NCBI RefSeq assembly: GCF_014640335.1
Contig: NZ_BMGT01000002.1
Location: forward strand, 124,001-188,000
Origin: Edaphobacter dinghuensis
Lineage (GTDB): Bacteria > Acidobacteriota > Terriglobia > Terriglobales > Acidobacteriaceae
Reading direction: 5' to 3'
DNA: 64,000 nucleotides
The notes beneath the pieces are model-generated. The model was not told the origin of the DNA, did no database searches, and saw only the letters and a list, made by a program, of their open reading frames with translations. The translations under genes were made by a program, and so were the position numbers. Below are positions 9,690 through 19,187 of the stretch, one piece after another; within the stretch, counting starts at the first letter, position 1; the number at the start of each line of letters is the position of its first letter.

Positions 9690-10064
9690 CTAACTGGAGA
9701 AGACCTTGAAGGGAAGACTGCTTGTGTTGTCTTCTGCCAGAACCGCTACAGCGTCCGGGTTTGCGGGATTATAGCGAACATTGACGATGGGAGTGCCCTT
9801 TGCCAACCGTTCTGCTTCGCCTCCGGCCAGCGCCACGCTACGGAAGTAGCCGCCGTAGTATTCGCCATTGAGCCTGAAGTGGAAGCCTGCCTCGATCTGA
9901 AAGGGAACTCCAAAGGCATTCGCCTCTTCATCAGCCTGTACGACAGCCCAATGATTAACCTCAGCGGCGATCACTGGCCAGCTCTGCGCCAGTTGCAGCT
10001 TCTTCTGGCGGTTTCTGCGGTGCAGCCATAGGCGAATTGAGTCGACAAGGAATATCCCGGCCAT
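9690..10064 (-). CDS. DUF3592-like protein
   Basis: 124-residue protein. The N-terminus (MAGIFLVDSIRLWLHRRNRQKK) is weakly hydrophobic and may be the remnant of a membrane anchor. The body contains the pattern VNVRYNPANPDAVAVL that marks DUF3592 proteins, a domain of unknown function often found in membrane-anchored proteins. It is convergent with the M20 gene and divergent from dnaE. No function can be assigned. Confidence 0.7.
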   Translation of the reverse strand: MAGIFLVDSIRLWLHRRNRQKKLQLAQSWPVIAAEVNHWAVVQADEEANAFGVPFQIEAGFHFRLNGEYYGGYFRSVALAGGEAERLAKGTPIVNVRYNPANPDAVAVLAEDNTSSLPFKVFSS

Positions 10065-10140
10065 TTGCCCACGATTCTAATACTAAAGCTGCTAATTAAG
10101 CCGCGTTTTCCTCTGCGCGTGACGGTTCTAAACTAGGGGT

Positions 10141-13100
10141 ATGGCCGCAGAGTTTACTCACCTCCATCTCCACACTGACTACTCGCTCCTCGATGGAGCC
10201 TGCGATGTTGATAAGCTGGCCGCGCACGTCAGCAAAATCGGCCAGACAGCCGCCGCAATGACTGATCACGGCAATATCTATGGAGCCGTGCACTTCTTCG
10301 ATGCCATGCAGAAGAAGGGCGTAAAGCCGATTCTTGGCTGCGAGCTCTATCTCTCAAAGACCGCTGATCATCGTGAGCTTGCCGACGGGTACAACCACTT
10401 TCTGGTGCTTGCAGAGAACGAAACCGGCTATCGCAACCTGGTTCGCCTCACGAGCGAGGCCGCACTGCATGGCTTCTATCGCAAACCACGCGTCTCGAAA
10501 GAATTTTTGTCGAAGCATACCGAAGGATTGATCGGGTTCTCCGGCTGCCTTGCAGGCGAACTGAACCAGCACCTGATGGCAGGCAAGTACGACGAAGCGA
10601 AGCAGACCGCGGGATATTTTCAGGAGATCTTCGGCAAGAACAACTTCTTTCTTGAGATTCAGGATCATGGGCTCGAACCGGATAAGGGCGTTTGCGATGC
10701 GCTCTTCAAGATGGAGCGCGAGCTGGGTATTCCGCTGATCGCCACGAACGACAGCCACTATGTCGCCAATGACGACAGCCGCGCACACGAGATTCTGCTA
10801 TGCGTGCAGACGGCGGGCAGCATGAACGATCCCAACCGTTTCAAGTTCGACACGCAGGAGTTCTACATTAAATCTGCCGAGGAGATGCACCGCACCTTCG
10901 CGCAGAACCCAGAGGTCTGCACGCGCACAATGCAATTTGTGGATCGCTGCAACCTTAAGTTGTCGAAGGTCAAGAATCCATTCCCGGTCTTCGATGTTCC
11001 CGAAGGCCATACACTCGACAGCTACTTTGAAAATGTCTGCCGCGAGGGACTGAAGAAGCGTCTCGATACCGCAGTGGCGCATTTGCGCGAGCGCGGGCTG
11101 CTGCGCAAGTCGATTGCGGACTATGAGGCCAGGCTGAACCGCGAGCTTGATTGCATCAAGCAGATGCAGTTTCCCGGCTACTTCATGATCGTATGGGACT
11201 TCATCCGCTATGCCAAAGAAAATGACATCCCCGTAGGGCCGGGACGTGGTTCGGCGGCAGGTTCGCTGGTGGCCTACGTGATGGAGATTACGGACGTCGA
11301 TCCACTCCAGAACGAGTTGCTCTTCGAGCGCTTCCTCAATCCGGAACGTATCTCCATGCCTGATATCGATATCGACTTCTGCATGAATCGTCGCGGCGAG
11401 GTGATCGAGTACGTCAAGCGCAAGTACGGCAGCGATCAGGTGGCGCAGATCATCACGTTCAACACCATGGCGGCAAAGGCTGCGATCAAGGACGTTGGAC
11501 GCGCACTCGACATGCCCTATGGCGAGGTAGACCGCATTGCAAAGATGATTCCGACGACGATTGGGATCACGATTGAGCAGGCGATGAAGGACTCGCCGAT
11601 GTTGGCTACGGCATATGAGGGCGACGCTCGTATCAAGGAAGTCATTGACGCTGCGATTCGTCTGGAAGGCTTGATTCGCGGGGCAGGCGTTCACGCGGCG
11701 GGCGTTGTGATTGCTCCGCAGCCGCTGACCGAACTGGTGCCGGTCACGCTGACAAAGGACGAGTCGCTGGTAACGGCCTACGACATGAAGGCGGTCGAGA
11801 AGATGGGTCTGCTCAAGATGGACTTTCTTGGGCTCACAACTCTCACTGTCATCGACGACTGCCTGAAGCTGATCAAGCTGAACCGCAATGAGACCGTCGA
11901 GATGGCTAAGGTGCCGCTCGATGATGAGAAGACATACGAGCAGGTCTTTCATCGCGCGCTGACTTCGGGAGTCTTCCAGTTTGAATCGGGCGGCATGCGC
12001 GATGTGCTTCGTCGCTACAAGCCTACGACCGTCGAAGACCTTACCGCTTTGAATGCTCTCTATCGTCCGGGGCCGATTCAGGGCGGTATGATCGACGACT
12101 TCATCGAACGTAAGTGGGGACGACGAGCGGTTGAGTACCTGCTGCCAGAGCTCGAGATGCTGCTGAAGGAGACGCTGGGCGTCATCGTCTATCAAGAACA
12201 GGTCATGCAAATATCCAACGTTGTCGCCGGATATTCGCTCGGCGATGCCGACCTGCTGCGCCGTGCGATGGGTAAGAAAGATGCCGCCGAGATGGACAAG
12301 CAGCGCGAGCGCTTTATGGCTGGGGCGGCTGCGAATAAGCATCCAAAAGATACTGCAGGTAAGCTCTTCGACCTGATGGCGCAGTTTGCCGGATACGGAT
12401 TCAACAAGTCGCACTCTGCTGCATACGCATTGCTTGCGTACCATACGGCGTGGCTCAAGACGCACTACCCGGTGGAGTTTATGGCCGCTCTGCTGACGAG
12501 CGAAACATCGAAGCCGGAGAATGTTGTGAAGTACATCGGCGAGTGCCGCGAGATTAACATTGCGGTAGTTCCGCCCAACGTCCAGAACTCCTACGCTAAC
12601 TTCACTCCCGTTGGAGACGCCATCGGCTTCGGTTTGGCCGCAATCAAGAACGTCGGTCACAACGCAATTGAGTCCATCATCAAGGCGCGCGAAGATCTGA
12701 AGGCAGCAGGGAAACCGGGCTTCAGCAGCCTGTGGGAGTTCTGCGAGAAGGTCGATCTTCGCCTGCTGAACAAACGCGTATTAGAGTCGCTGATCAAGGC
12801 GGGCGCGATGGATGCGTTTGGCGGGCGCTCTCAGGTGATGGCGGCACTCGACAAGGCGATGGAGCAAGCACAGAAGGCACAGCGTGACGAGGCAGCCGGG
12901 CAGCATGGACTGTTCGGAATATTCGATTCGGACATACCCGCTGCCGGCGGAGGCGAGGATGCTCTGCCCAATGTTCCGGAGTGGGACGAGCATACGCGGT
13001 TGCAATTTGAAAAAGAGGTGATGGGTTTCTTCGTCTCCGGCCATCCGATGGACAAATACCGCGAGAAGCTGCGCAACATGAAGGTGGTGGACACGGCGAC

Positions 13101-13665
13101 CGCAGTCGAGATGAAGCCGGAGCCACAGGTATTTCGTAGAGGGCGCAACGAAGAGCCGCAGAATGAGATTGCCATCGCCGGAGTCATCACAGGATTGAAG
13201 GTGGCAAAGTCGAAGCGGTCGGGCGAGCTTTACGCGCAGGCAGCGCTCGAAGATACGGTGGGGAAGATCGAGTTGATCGCGTTTCCTCAGTCGTACGAGA
13301 AGCTGGCGGAGAAATTGAAGATCGATGTTCCGGTGCTCGTCCGCGGAGTGTTACGAGGCGAAGAGGACTCGGCGCCCAAGCTTGCGATTTCGAGCATTCA
13401 GGCTTTGGAAGATGTGAAGCTCAAGCTGCCGGAGTCGCTGCGCATCAAGGTGCCGCTGCATAATCCGGATACAGCATTGCTCGAAAAGCTTCATGCTGTG
13501 TTCCTTGGCGCGCCGGGCAAAGGCAAGCTGTTGCTGGATCTCGAAGAGCCGGGGGAGTTCTGCGCTGTGCTGGAACCACATAATGTGATGGTGGCGGCGG
13601 ATCGCTTATTTATCGATCAGGTGGAAGAACTCGTGGGACGGGGTGCGGTCCGGGTTATTGATTAA
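10141..13665 (+). CDS. dnaE: DNA polymerase III alpha subunit
   Basis: 1174-residue replicative DNA polymerase catalytic subunit, which extends the primer strand within the holoenzyme. The PHP domain opens the protein (HLHTDYSLLDGACD, residues 6-19). The palm carries GPGRGSAAGS and the catalytic aspartates in PDIDIDF (about 406-412). The fingers and helix-hairpin region follow (GYGFNKSHSAAYA). An OB-fold lies near 1000-1090 (AIAGVITGLKVAKSKRSG). Length matches DnaE1 types; the 3'-5' exonuclease insertion of PolC is absent. The ATG at 10141 sits behind a short AGGGGT site. accA follows 50 bases downstream on the same strand. Confidence 0.97.
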   Translation: MAAEFTHLHLHTDYSLLDGACDVDKLAAHVSKIGQTAAAMTDHGNIYGAVHFFDAMQKKGVKPILGCELYLSKTADHRELADGYNHFLVLAENETGYRNLVRLTSEAALHGFYRKPRVSKEFLSKHTEGLIGFSGCLAGELNQHLMAGKYDEAKQTAGYFQEIFGKNNFFLEIQDHGLEPDKGVCDALFKMERELGIPLIATNDSHYVANDDSRAHEILLCVQTAGSMNDPNRFKFDTQEFYIKSAEEMHRTFAQNPEVCTRTMQFVDRCNLKLSKVKNPFPVFDVPEGHTLDSYFENVCREGLKKRLDTAVAHLRERGLLRKSIADYEARLNRELDCIKQMQFPGYFMIVWDFIRYAKENDIPVGPGRGSAAGSLVAYVMEITDVDPLQNELLFERFLNPERISMPDIDIDFCMNRRGEVIEYVKRKYGSDQVAQIITFNTMAAKAAIKDVGRALDMPYGEVDRIAKMIPTTIGITIEQAMKDSPMLATAYEGDARIKEVIDAAIRLEGLIRGAGVHAAGVVIAPQPLTELVPVTLTKDESLVTAYDMKAVEKMGLLKMDFLGLTTLTVIDDCLKLIKLNRNETVEMAKVPLDDEKTYEQVFHRALTSGVFQFESGGMRDVLRRYKPTTVEDLTALNALYRPGPIQGGMIDDFIERKWGRRAVEYLLPELEMLLKETLGVIVYQEQVMQISNVVAGYSLGDADLLRRAMGKKDAAEMDKQRERFMAGAAANKHPKDTAGKLFDLMAQFAGYGFNKSHSAAYALLAYHTAWLKTHYPVEFMAALLTSETSKPENVVKYIGECREINIAVVPPNVQNSYANFTPVGDAIGFGLAAIKNVGHNAIESIIKAREDLKAAGKPGFSSLWEFCEKVDLRLLNKRVLESLIKAGAMDAFGGRSQVMAALDKAMEQAQKAQRDEAAGQHGLFGIFDSDIPAAGGGEDALPNVPEWDEHTRLQFEKEVMGFFVSGHPMDKYREKLRNMKVVDTATAVEMKPEPQVFRRGRNEEPQNEIAIAGVITGLKVAKSKRSGELYAQAALEDTVGKIELIAFPQSYEKLAEKLKIDVPVLVRGVLRGEEDSAPKLAISSIQALEDVKLKLPESLRIKVPLHNPDTALLEKLHAVFLGAPGKGKLLLDLEEPGEFCAVLEPHNVMVAADRLFIDQVEELVGRGAVRVID

Positions 13666-13715
13666 GCGGGAGATGCCATACAATCAAAAGGCAGCACCGA
13701 AGCATCAAGATACCT

Positions 13716-14573
13716 ATGGCTGAACACGAAGCAAGCAGAGCAACGCACGCTCACCCTGTAGCCGCACCGGTTCCGGAAGCGTGGATTAAGACGGAGCTGG
13801 CCCGGCACGCCCAGCGCCCTTATCCGATGGACTTCATCGAAGCACTCTTTACCGACTTCAGCGAGATCCACGGCGACCGCGCCTTCGGCGATGACGCGGC
13901 AATGAACTGTGGCATGGCGTACTTTCATGGCGAGCCGGTCCTGGTTGTCGGCAACCTGAAGGGCAGAACCCTCAAAGAACGTGTCGCACGAAAGTTTGGC
14001 AGCCCCGATCCCGAAGGATATCGCAAGGCATTGCGAGCGATGAAGATCGCCGAGAAGTTCGGTCGCCCCATCTTCACGTTCATTGATCTAGCTGGAGCGA
14101 ACCCGGGCATTGGAGCAGAAGAACGCGGGCAGGGCGAAGCGATTGCACGCAATCTACTGGAGATGTCGCGGTTGCAGGTGCCTACTATTGCCACCATCAC
14201 CGGTGAGGGCGGATCAGGCGGCGCACTGGCGCTAGCAGTAGCCGACCGTGTGCTGATGCTCGAGAACGCGATCTATTCGGTGATCTCGCCTGAAGGCTGC
14301 GCGTCGATCATGTGGAAGGATGCCAGCAAGAAACAGCAGGCTGCCGATGCTCTCAAATACACGGCAACTGACGTCCAACGTCTAGGCTGTGTCGATGACG
14401 TGCTGCCGGAGCCTGAGGGCGGCACACAGAACGACCCCGCCGCAGCGATGGCTCTGGTTGACGAAAGACTTCAATACCATCTCGCGAACCTTCGCAGCTT
14501 GCCGATTGAGCAGCTCCTCGAGCAGCGCTATCAGAAGTTTCGCAATATCGCGCAGTTCTATACCACCGCCTAG
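13716..14573 (+). CDS. accA: Acetyl-CoA carboxylase carboxyltransferase subunit alpha
   Basis: 285-residue alpha subunit of the carboxyltransferase, which moves CO2 from biotin carrier protein to acetyl-CoA in the first committed step of fatty acid synthesis. Family signatures are clear: RPYPMDFIEALFTDFSEIHGDR near the N-terminus, the oxyanion and CoA region GEGGSGGALALAVADRVLMLE, and SVISPEGCASIMWKD. It is about 30 residues shorter than the E. coli protein, missing most of the N-terminal helix. It follows dnaE on the same strand, an association also seen in other bacteria. Confidence 0.95.
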   Translation: MAEHEASRATHAHPVAAPVPEAWIKTELARHAQRPYPMDFIEALFTDFSEIHGDRAFGDDAAMNCGMAYFHGEPVLVVGNLKGRTLKERVARKFGSPDPEGYRKALRAMKIAEKFGRPIFTFIDLAGANPGIGAEERGQGEAIARNLLEMSRLQVPTIATITGEGGSGGALALAVADRVLMLENAIYSVISPEGCASIMWKDASKKQQAADALKYTATDVQRLGCVDDVLPEPEGGTQNDPAAAMALVDERLQYHLANLRSLPIEQLLEQRYQKFRNIAQFYTTA

Positions 14574-14603
14574 CGGTCAAAGCTGTACATGGAGTAGCTA
14601 CCG

Positions 14604-15626
14604 TTGAAGGCGTTTGATGCAACACCGTCAACCCGCTCGGACCGTCCGCTGCAAATTGCGCTCTTTATCACCTCTGCCGCGTGGTTTTTTGCGTCGCAGG
14701 CTCTGGCGGGTCGGGCTGCCATGGGATTGTCGGTCCGCTTCAATCTGAGCGATGAACGTCCTCTACTTGGTGTACTGTTCCTTCTCTTCCTGTTGGGTAT
14801 CGGCTTCGTCTTTTTGCAGATGATCGCTCACCAGAGCTCTTCGTTGCGAGAGGCGCTGGGTCTGCCTCAGCGAGCGACCGCGGTACAAGAGTGGGGCATC
14901 GGCGCAGCGATTGGATGGGGACTGGTTGTACTCGCCGTACTACCAATGGCGTTGGGCGGCACTCTGCATGTCATCTTCTGGACGGCTCCGCGGGCCTTCT
15001 GGCTGGTCGTCCTGAATCTGGCCATGCTTGTCGTGAGTGCGCTGGTTGAAGAGGTCGCCTTTCGCGGCTATCCCTTTCGACGTCTCATCGAAGTGGTTGG
15101 CCCTACCTGGGCCACTATCCTGATGTCGACGTTCTTCGGTGTGCTTCACGCCTTCAATCCAGATGCTACGTGGATCAGCGTACTGATCACCATCTTCGCG
15201 GGAGTCCTGCTCTCCATTGCCTGGCTGCGTACCCACGGACTATGGCTGGGATGGGGCCTGCACTTTGCCTGGAATGCGAGCATGGGCGTGCTCTTCGGTC
15301 TGCCGGTGAGTGGCATCGCGGATTTTTCGAGCGTGGTGCAAACTCGCGCCATCGGCCGCATATGGCTCACTGGCGGAGACTACGGTCCTGAAGCAGCCTT
15401 TTTCACGATCCTCGTCCTTGCATTCGGCATCGTCGTAGTTGTCCTTGCAACACGCGATTACGCATGGAACTACACGCGCAAACCTATCGTCGCCGCAGGT
15501 TATCCCATGGATGTTCCTCCACCGGCAGAGCATACGGCCATGGAGCAGGGGCCGAAGCAGGCACCGCTGGTTCAGATTCTGCCGACCACACCGCAAGAGC
15601 GCTCGGTGAATGAACCTCCCCGCTAA
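14604..15626 (+). CDS. CPBP family intramembrane metalloprotease
   Basis: 340-residue membrane protein with about eight hydrophobic segments. The CPBP (Abi) motifs are present: EEVAFRGYPFRRL (about residues 148-160, the EExxxR metal-binding and catalytic motif), FGVLHAFNP (FxxxH) and HFAWNASMG (HxxxN). The enzyme is of the Rce1 type, cutting prenylated or other membrane proteins; the bacterial substrate is unknown. The start is a TTG at 14604 with GGAG nine bases upstream; no in-frame ATG gives the full first helix. A hydrophilic tail of about 45 residues extends into the cytoplasm. Confidence 0.85.
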   Translation: MKAFDATPSTRSDRPLQIALFITSAAWFFASQALAGRAAMGLSVRFNLSDERPLLGVLFLLFLLGIGFVFLQMIAHQSSSLREALGLPQRATAVQEWGIGAAIGWGLVVLAVLPMALGGTLHVIFWTAPRAFWLVVLNLAMLVVSALVEEVAFRGYPFRRLIEVVGPTWATILMSTFFGVLHAFNPDATWISVLITIFAGVLLSIAWLRTHGLWLGWGLHFAWNASMGVLFGLPVSGIADFSSVVQTRAIGRIWLTGGDYGPEAAFFTILVLAFGIVVVVLATRDYAWNYTRKPIVAAGYPMDVPPPAEHTAMEQGPKQAPLVQILPTTPQERSVNEPPR

Positions 15627-15729
15627 ACTGTTCTCAGAAAAGCTCTTTCGATAGGACGCAAAAACAGGCCGCATCCCCTTGCAAATGGTGAAGAGAAAGC
15701 GCAAACTGCTAAGCATCTGAGGTGCTGCC

Positions 15730-16830
15730 ATGGCACTGCGCAAGCACAGATGGGCACTCGTTATAGGTTGTCTGCTTTTGTTGGCCGCCACAGTGCGAAG
15801 CCAGGTCTTCGTCGTCGGCGAGAAAACCGCAACAGACGGAATCTCAACCCACTTTACCCGTACGAATCTTCCTCTTCCTGATCAACCGATGAAAGAGCGC
15901 GGCCGCCGCGAGCTGGTGAGAATGCTGGTCGCCGAACAAGGCTTCGCACACTGCGCGCTTCCTATGGGGGCTGGCCTTACACTTCGCGCCAATGGCCCGA
16001 TTGAAACCAACGACGCAGCTTATAAGGAGATGATCTACAAGAAAGGAGAGTCTGCGGCCCCCGGCGACCGTGTCGTCGTAACCTCGCTGACCGTTAAAGG
16101 TGATCGCATTATTCTCGATCTCAATGGCGGCCCGTACGAAAAACACCGCTTTTTGCGTCATGTTCAGTTTAACGACAACCCTGTCGTTGCCGACACCGCT
16201 CAGGAGGCAGTAGGTTCTCGTGTGACCTTGCTCTTTGAGGGGTTTGTGCCCGACGTATCTGCGCCTGAGGTGAAGGCGCTGCTGGCGCCAGTCATCGATT
16301 TCGGAGTCAAGACCACAGAGCAGGCCTACGCGAACACGCTTCCGCCATTAGTGAAACAGGCAGTTGATGTGCATGAAGTTCTTGTAGGGATGAACCATCG
16401 CATGGTTCTTGCCGCCATGGGAGAGCCGGAGAGCAAAATTCGTGAGAAGCAGAGTGGTGACCCAAGCGGTGCGACTTACGAGGAATGGATCTACGGCCAT
16501 GAGCCGCAGACCATTCATTTTGTGAAATTTATGGGTGACAGGGTGACAGAAGTCGAAATCGCCGAACTGGGCAAGCCGCTTGAGATTCATACCAAGGACG
16601 AAATGGGCGGCTACAACCCGCCGGAACCCACACGAGAGATAGCGATGGGCGATCAGGAGCCCAATAACTCTGCAAACGGACAGGCCCCACCACCAACACT
16701 GCGTAAGCCGGGGGAGCCGATCCCTGCAGGCGGTTCCGGCAAGGTACAGTTTCCGACCGCCAGCCAGCCGGTTCCGCCTCCTGCCGGGGTTCCCGCAGCA
16801 GGTTCCCCCTCCGACCCGCATCTCCTTTAA
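15730..16830 (+). CDS. Secreted protein of unknown function
   Basis: 366 residues with a signal peptide (MALRKHRWALVIGCLLLLAATVRS). The middle (about 65-240) is globular. Around residues 215-290 a segment reads MNHRMVLAAMGEPESKIREK...EEWIYGHEPQTIHFVKFMGDRV, resembling the small SmpA/BamE-type or YkuD-adjacent repeats that monitor a GEPE turn; this is a weak resemblance. The last 70 residues are proline-, glycine- and alanine-rich and probably disordered. I do not recognise a named family. Its neighbours do not suggest a pathway. Confidence 0.75.
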   Translation: MALRKHRWALVIGCLLLLAATVRSQVFVVGEKTATDGISTHFTRTNLPLPDQPMKERGRRELVRMLVAEQGFAHCALPMGAGLTLRANGPIETNDAAYKEMIYKKGESAAPGDRVVVTSLTVKGDRIILDLNGGPYEKHRFLRHVQFNDNPVVADTAQEAVGSRVTLLFEGFVPDVSAPEVKALLAPVIDFGVKTTEQAYANTLPPLVKQAVDVHEVLVGMNHRMVLAAMGEPESKIREKQSGDPSGATYEEWIYGHEPQTIHFVKFMGDRVTEVEIAELGKPLEIHTKDEMGGYNPPEPTREIAMGDQEPNNSANGQAPPPTLRKPGEPIPAGGSGKVQFPTASQPVPPPAGVPAAGSPSDPHLL

Positions 16831-17020
16831 GGCTGCAGTCGTGTAAACTCTTGAGAGAGCCTCAATCGCAGTTCTTCTCCTCCGATTCCCGCCGCGGCCT
16901 GTCCCGGACAATCTTTACGAGAAGTTCCGGATGGTTTCGATGTAGCCTGTCGCACAGACGGCCAAACATCGGTCCTCCAGCGCGCGAGCCGAAACATTCG
17001 CACCAGGGAGAGCAAGCATT

Positions 17021-17200
17021 ATGGCGAAGATTGCCAAGACCGGCGACCGTAAAAAGGTCATGGATACGAACAAGAGCACGGATTGTCCGAAGTGCTCCAA
17101 ACCGACCCGCATCGTCAAGCGCGTGAAGGACCGTGAACGCGGAACTCCGGGTGGAGTTTATATCTCCTGCTCGGCCTGCGATTTCTTCGAAAAGCTGTAG
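17021..17200 (+). CDS. Small zinc-ribbon protein
   Basis: 59-residue protein too short for usual cut-offs. It begins MAKIAKTGDRKKVMDTNKST and holds two cysteine pairs: CPKC (residues 22-25) and CSAC (about 50-53), spaced as in a zinc ribbon. A lysine- and arginine-rich loop between the pairs suggests RNA or DNA binding. The call is supported by codon use and by a factor-independent terminator starting 22 bases after the stop. The ribosome site is weak (GGGAGAG about 13 bases upstream). Function unknown; it may be a ribosome- or RNA-polymerase-associated protein. Confidence 0.72.
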   Translation: MAKIAKTGDRKKVMDTNKSTDCPKCSKPTRIVKRVKDRERGTPGGVYISCSACDFFEKL

Positions 17201-17222
17201 TAGAAAATTCAGATAAAATAGT

Positions 17223-17251
17223 AAAAAAGGCCTGAAATGGGGCCTTTTTTT
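17223..17251 (+). terminator. Factor-independent terminator after the zinc-ribbon gene
   Basis: AAAAAAGGCC, a seven-base loop, then GGCC and a run of Ts. The symmetrical A and T runs allow termination in either direction, but only the rightward gene is near. Confidence 0.9.
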
Positions 17252-17431
17252 CTTGTTCCATGCACAACTTTTTTATAGCGAATTATTAATTGTTTTTGAC
17301 CCGCAAATCATACCTCCTTTCCATGTTGGGCTGCGTCGAACCAAAGTCGTACAACAATTTATCGTTGCAGCTATTGACGACCGTCTACCCCGAGGGGCAG
17401 ACTCTCAACTGGAAAGCAGGAAACCAGCGTT

Positions 17432-18334
17432 ATGACGACCTCATCTGTAGTATCTTCACCAGCCTCAAGTTTTGCCTCCCTCCCTCATTTTGACCGCCCT
17501 ACATTTTTGATGTGCGCCCCCGAGTGGTATGACGTGAACTACGTCATCAACCCCTGGATGGCGGGCAATCTCCATCAATCTTCGCGAGATACAGCCTTTG
17601 CCCAGTGGAAGACCCTGCATCAGCACCTCCAGCAGATCGCCGATGTGCGCCTGCTTCATCCACGGCAGGGATCGCCGGATATGGTCTTTGTAGGCCACAC
17701 CGCCCTGGTGCAGCACGGCGTTGCAGCCGTCTCGAGCTTTGCTCATCCGCAGCGCCAGACAGAAGAGCCCCACCTGCGCCGGTGGTTTCAGGATGCCGGG
17801 TTCCTGGTTTGGGAGACTCCTCGCGAGACCGCCTTTGAAGGTGAAGGCGATGTTGTCTTCGACGCAGCTGGAGGTCGACTATGGGCCGCTCATGGATCGC
17901 GAACCTGCAAGCAGAGCCACAAGCATGTTGCCGATGCCTGGCATACGCCTGTGACATCGTTGCACCTCGTCGACCCTCGCTTTTATCACCTGGATCTCTG
18001 TTTTGCCCCTCTGAGCGGCGGGGAACTACTCTATTTCCCTGAAGCGTTCGATGCCGCGTCGCTGGCCAAGATCGAAGCAGCCTTCAGCGCCGACAAGCGC
18101 ATTGTTATCAGCGAGATCGAGGCCACCCAATTCGCCTGCAACGTTATCAATGTGGGCAAGCATATCCTGATGGGCAAAGTCGAAACTGACTTGGCACAAC
18201 GCCTTCGTAATCTAGGATATGAGGTCGCAGAGTTAAACCTCAGCGAATTCATCCGTGGCGGAGGTTCTGCAAAATCATTGGTTTTGCGGCTGAGCGATAT
18301 GGATGTTACTCATGGTTCTTCTGTAAATGCCTAA
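17432..18334 (+). CDS. Amidinotransferase / dimethylargininase-fold protein with altered nucleophile
   Basis: 300-residue member of the guanidine-modifying pentein superfamily (dimethylarginine dimethylaminohydrolase, arginine deiminase, amidinotransferase). Family landmarks are MCAPEWYDVNYVINPWM near residues 27-43, PDMVFVGH, GEGDVVFDAAG and DPRFYHLDL, which carries the catalytic His. Near the C-terminus the family normally reads GGGxxKC, where Cys is the nucleophile; here it reads GGGSAKSLVL, with Ser282. The fold and general substrate class are well supported, but hydrolase activity by the usual covalent thiouronium route is doubtful. A strong terminator follows the gene. Confidence 0.85.
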   Translation: MTTSSVVSSPASSFASLPHFDRPTFLMCAPEWYDVNYVINPWMAGNLHQSSRDTAFAQWKTLHQHLQQIADVRLLHPRQGSPDMVFVGHTALVQHGVAAVSSFAHPQRQTEEPHLRRWFQDAGFLVWETPRETAFEGEGDVVFDAAGGRLWAAHGSRTCKQSHKHVADAWHTPVTSLHLVDPRFYHLDLCFAPLSGGELLYFPEAFDAASLAKIEAAFSADKRIVISEIEATQFACNVINVGKHILMGKVETDLAQRLRNLGYEVAELNLSEFIRGGGSAKSLVLRLSDMDVTHGSSVNA

Positions 18335-18351
18335 TTCAAAAGGATTAAGTC

Positions 18352-18383
18352 AAAGGGCTGTCGCCGGCAAGCGACAGCCCTTT
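18352..18383. terminator. Bidirectional terminator between convergent genes
   Basis: Perfect 13-bp stem (AAAGGGCTGTCGC with its complement), loop of six, flanked by A and T runs. It serves both the amidinotransferase-fold gene on the plus strand and pyrF on the minus strand. Confidence 0.88.
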
Positions 18384-18398
18384 GATTTGCCAGCAAGT

Positions 18399-19106
18399 CT
18401 AACTGGCAGCTTCGATCTCTTTAAGGATCAATTCGGCGGCTTCGGCAGGATTAGCAGCCTGAGTGATAGGACGACCGACCACCAACATGGAAGCTCCACG
18501 CTCAATCGCGGCATGGGGAGTGGCAATGCGCTTCTGATCGCCGATCTCGCTGCCTGCTGGCCGAATTCCGGGAATCACTAGCAGAGCGTCGTCGCCAAGC
18601 TCAGCTCGTAGCGTACCAACCTCTTCGGCGGAGCATACAAGGCCGTGGACGCCTGAGCTCTGCGCCAGCTTTGCCAGACGCAGAACCTGCTCGGCAGGAG
18701 TGGAGCTGACACCTGTAGCGTTGAGTTGGGCGGCGTCCATGCTGGTAAGAACGGTCACTGCGAGTAGCCGGGGCGAACCGTAGCCGGTTGCAGCCTCCGC
18801 TGCGGCAGCCATCATCGCTGGACCGCCGGAGGCATGGATGGTCAACAGAGAAGCTCCAGCCTGGGTGGCCGAACGAACTCCTCCGGCAACGGTATTGGGG
18901 ATATCGTGGAGCTTGAGATCGAGAAAGACATTAAAGCCTCGGTTGCGGAGAGTTTCAACGAGGCTGTTTCCAGTTGCGTAGTAAAGCTCCATGCCGACCT
19001 TGAACCATTGGCAGGTGCCGGAGAGCTGGTCTACCAGATCAAGAGCGGCTTTGGCAGTGGGGAAGTCGAGGGCGACAGCGAGGCGATCTTTCGGAGAGGG
19101 GCGCAC
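18399..19106 (-). CDS. pyrF: Orotidine 5'-phosphate decarboxylase
   Basis: 235-residue TIM-barrel enzyme that decarboxylates OMP to UMP, the last step of de novo pyrimidine synthesis. The catalytic Asp-Lys-x-x-Asp array is visible as DLKLHDIPNT, with LAVALDF at the first strand, VIPGIRP near the phosphate loop and VVGRPIT at the end. Length matches bacterial type I enzymes. The start is a GTG at 19106. The gene stands alone, without other pyr genes nearby. Confidence 0.96.
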   Translation of the reverse strand: MRPSPKDRLAVALDFPTAKAALDLVDQLSGTCQWFKVGMELYYATGNSLVETLRNRGFNVFLDLKLHDIPNTVAGGVRSATQAGASLLTIHASGGPAMMAAAAEAATGYGSPRLLAVTVLTSMDAAQLNATGVSSTPAEQVLRLAKLAQSSGVHGLVCSAEEVGTLRAELGDDALLVIPGIRPAGSEIGDQKRIATPHAAIERGASMLVVGRPITQAANPAEAAELILKEIEAAS

Positions 19107-19187
19107 GTTAATGAGTCTAACCGGGTTTGTTGTTCAGGATAAACGGTGCTGAGATGCACCGTTTATCCCATTACTGCAAGGCACTCT

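Noticed and set aside
10798..12660. 620-residue open frame antisense to dnaE
   Set aside because: dnaE is certain here. The long antisense frame is a by-product of its codon bias; its translation has no domain pattern and no ribosome site.
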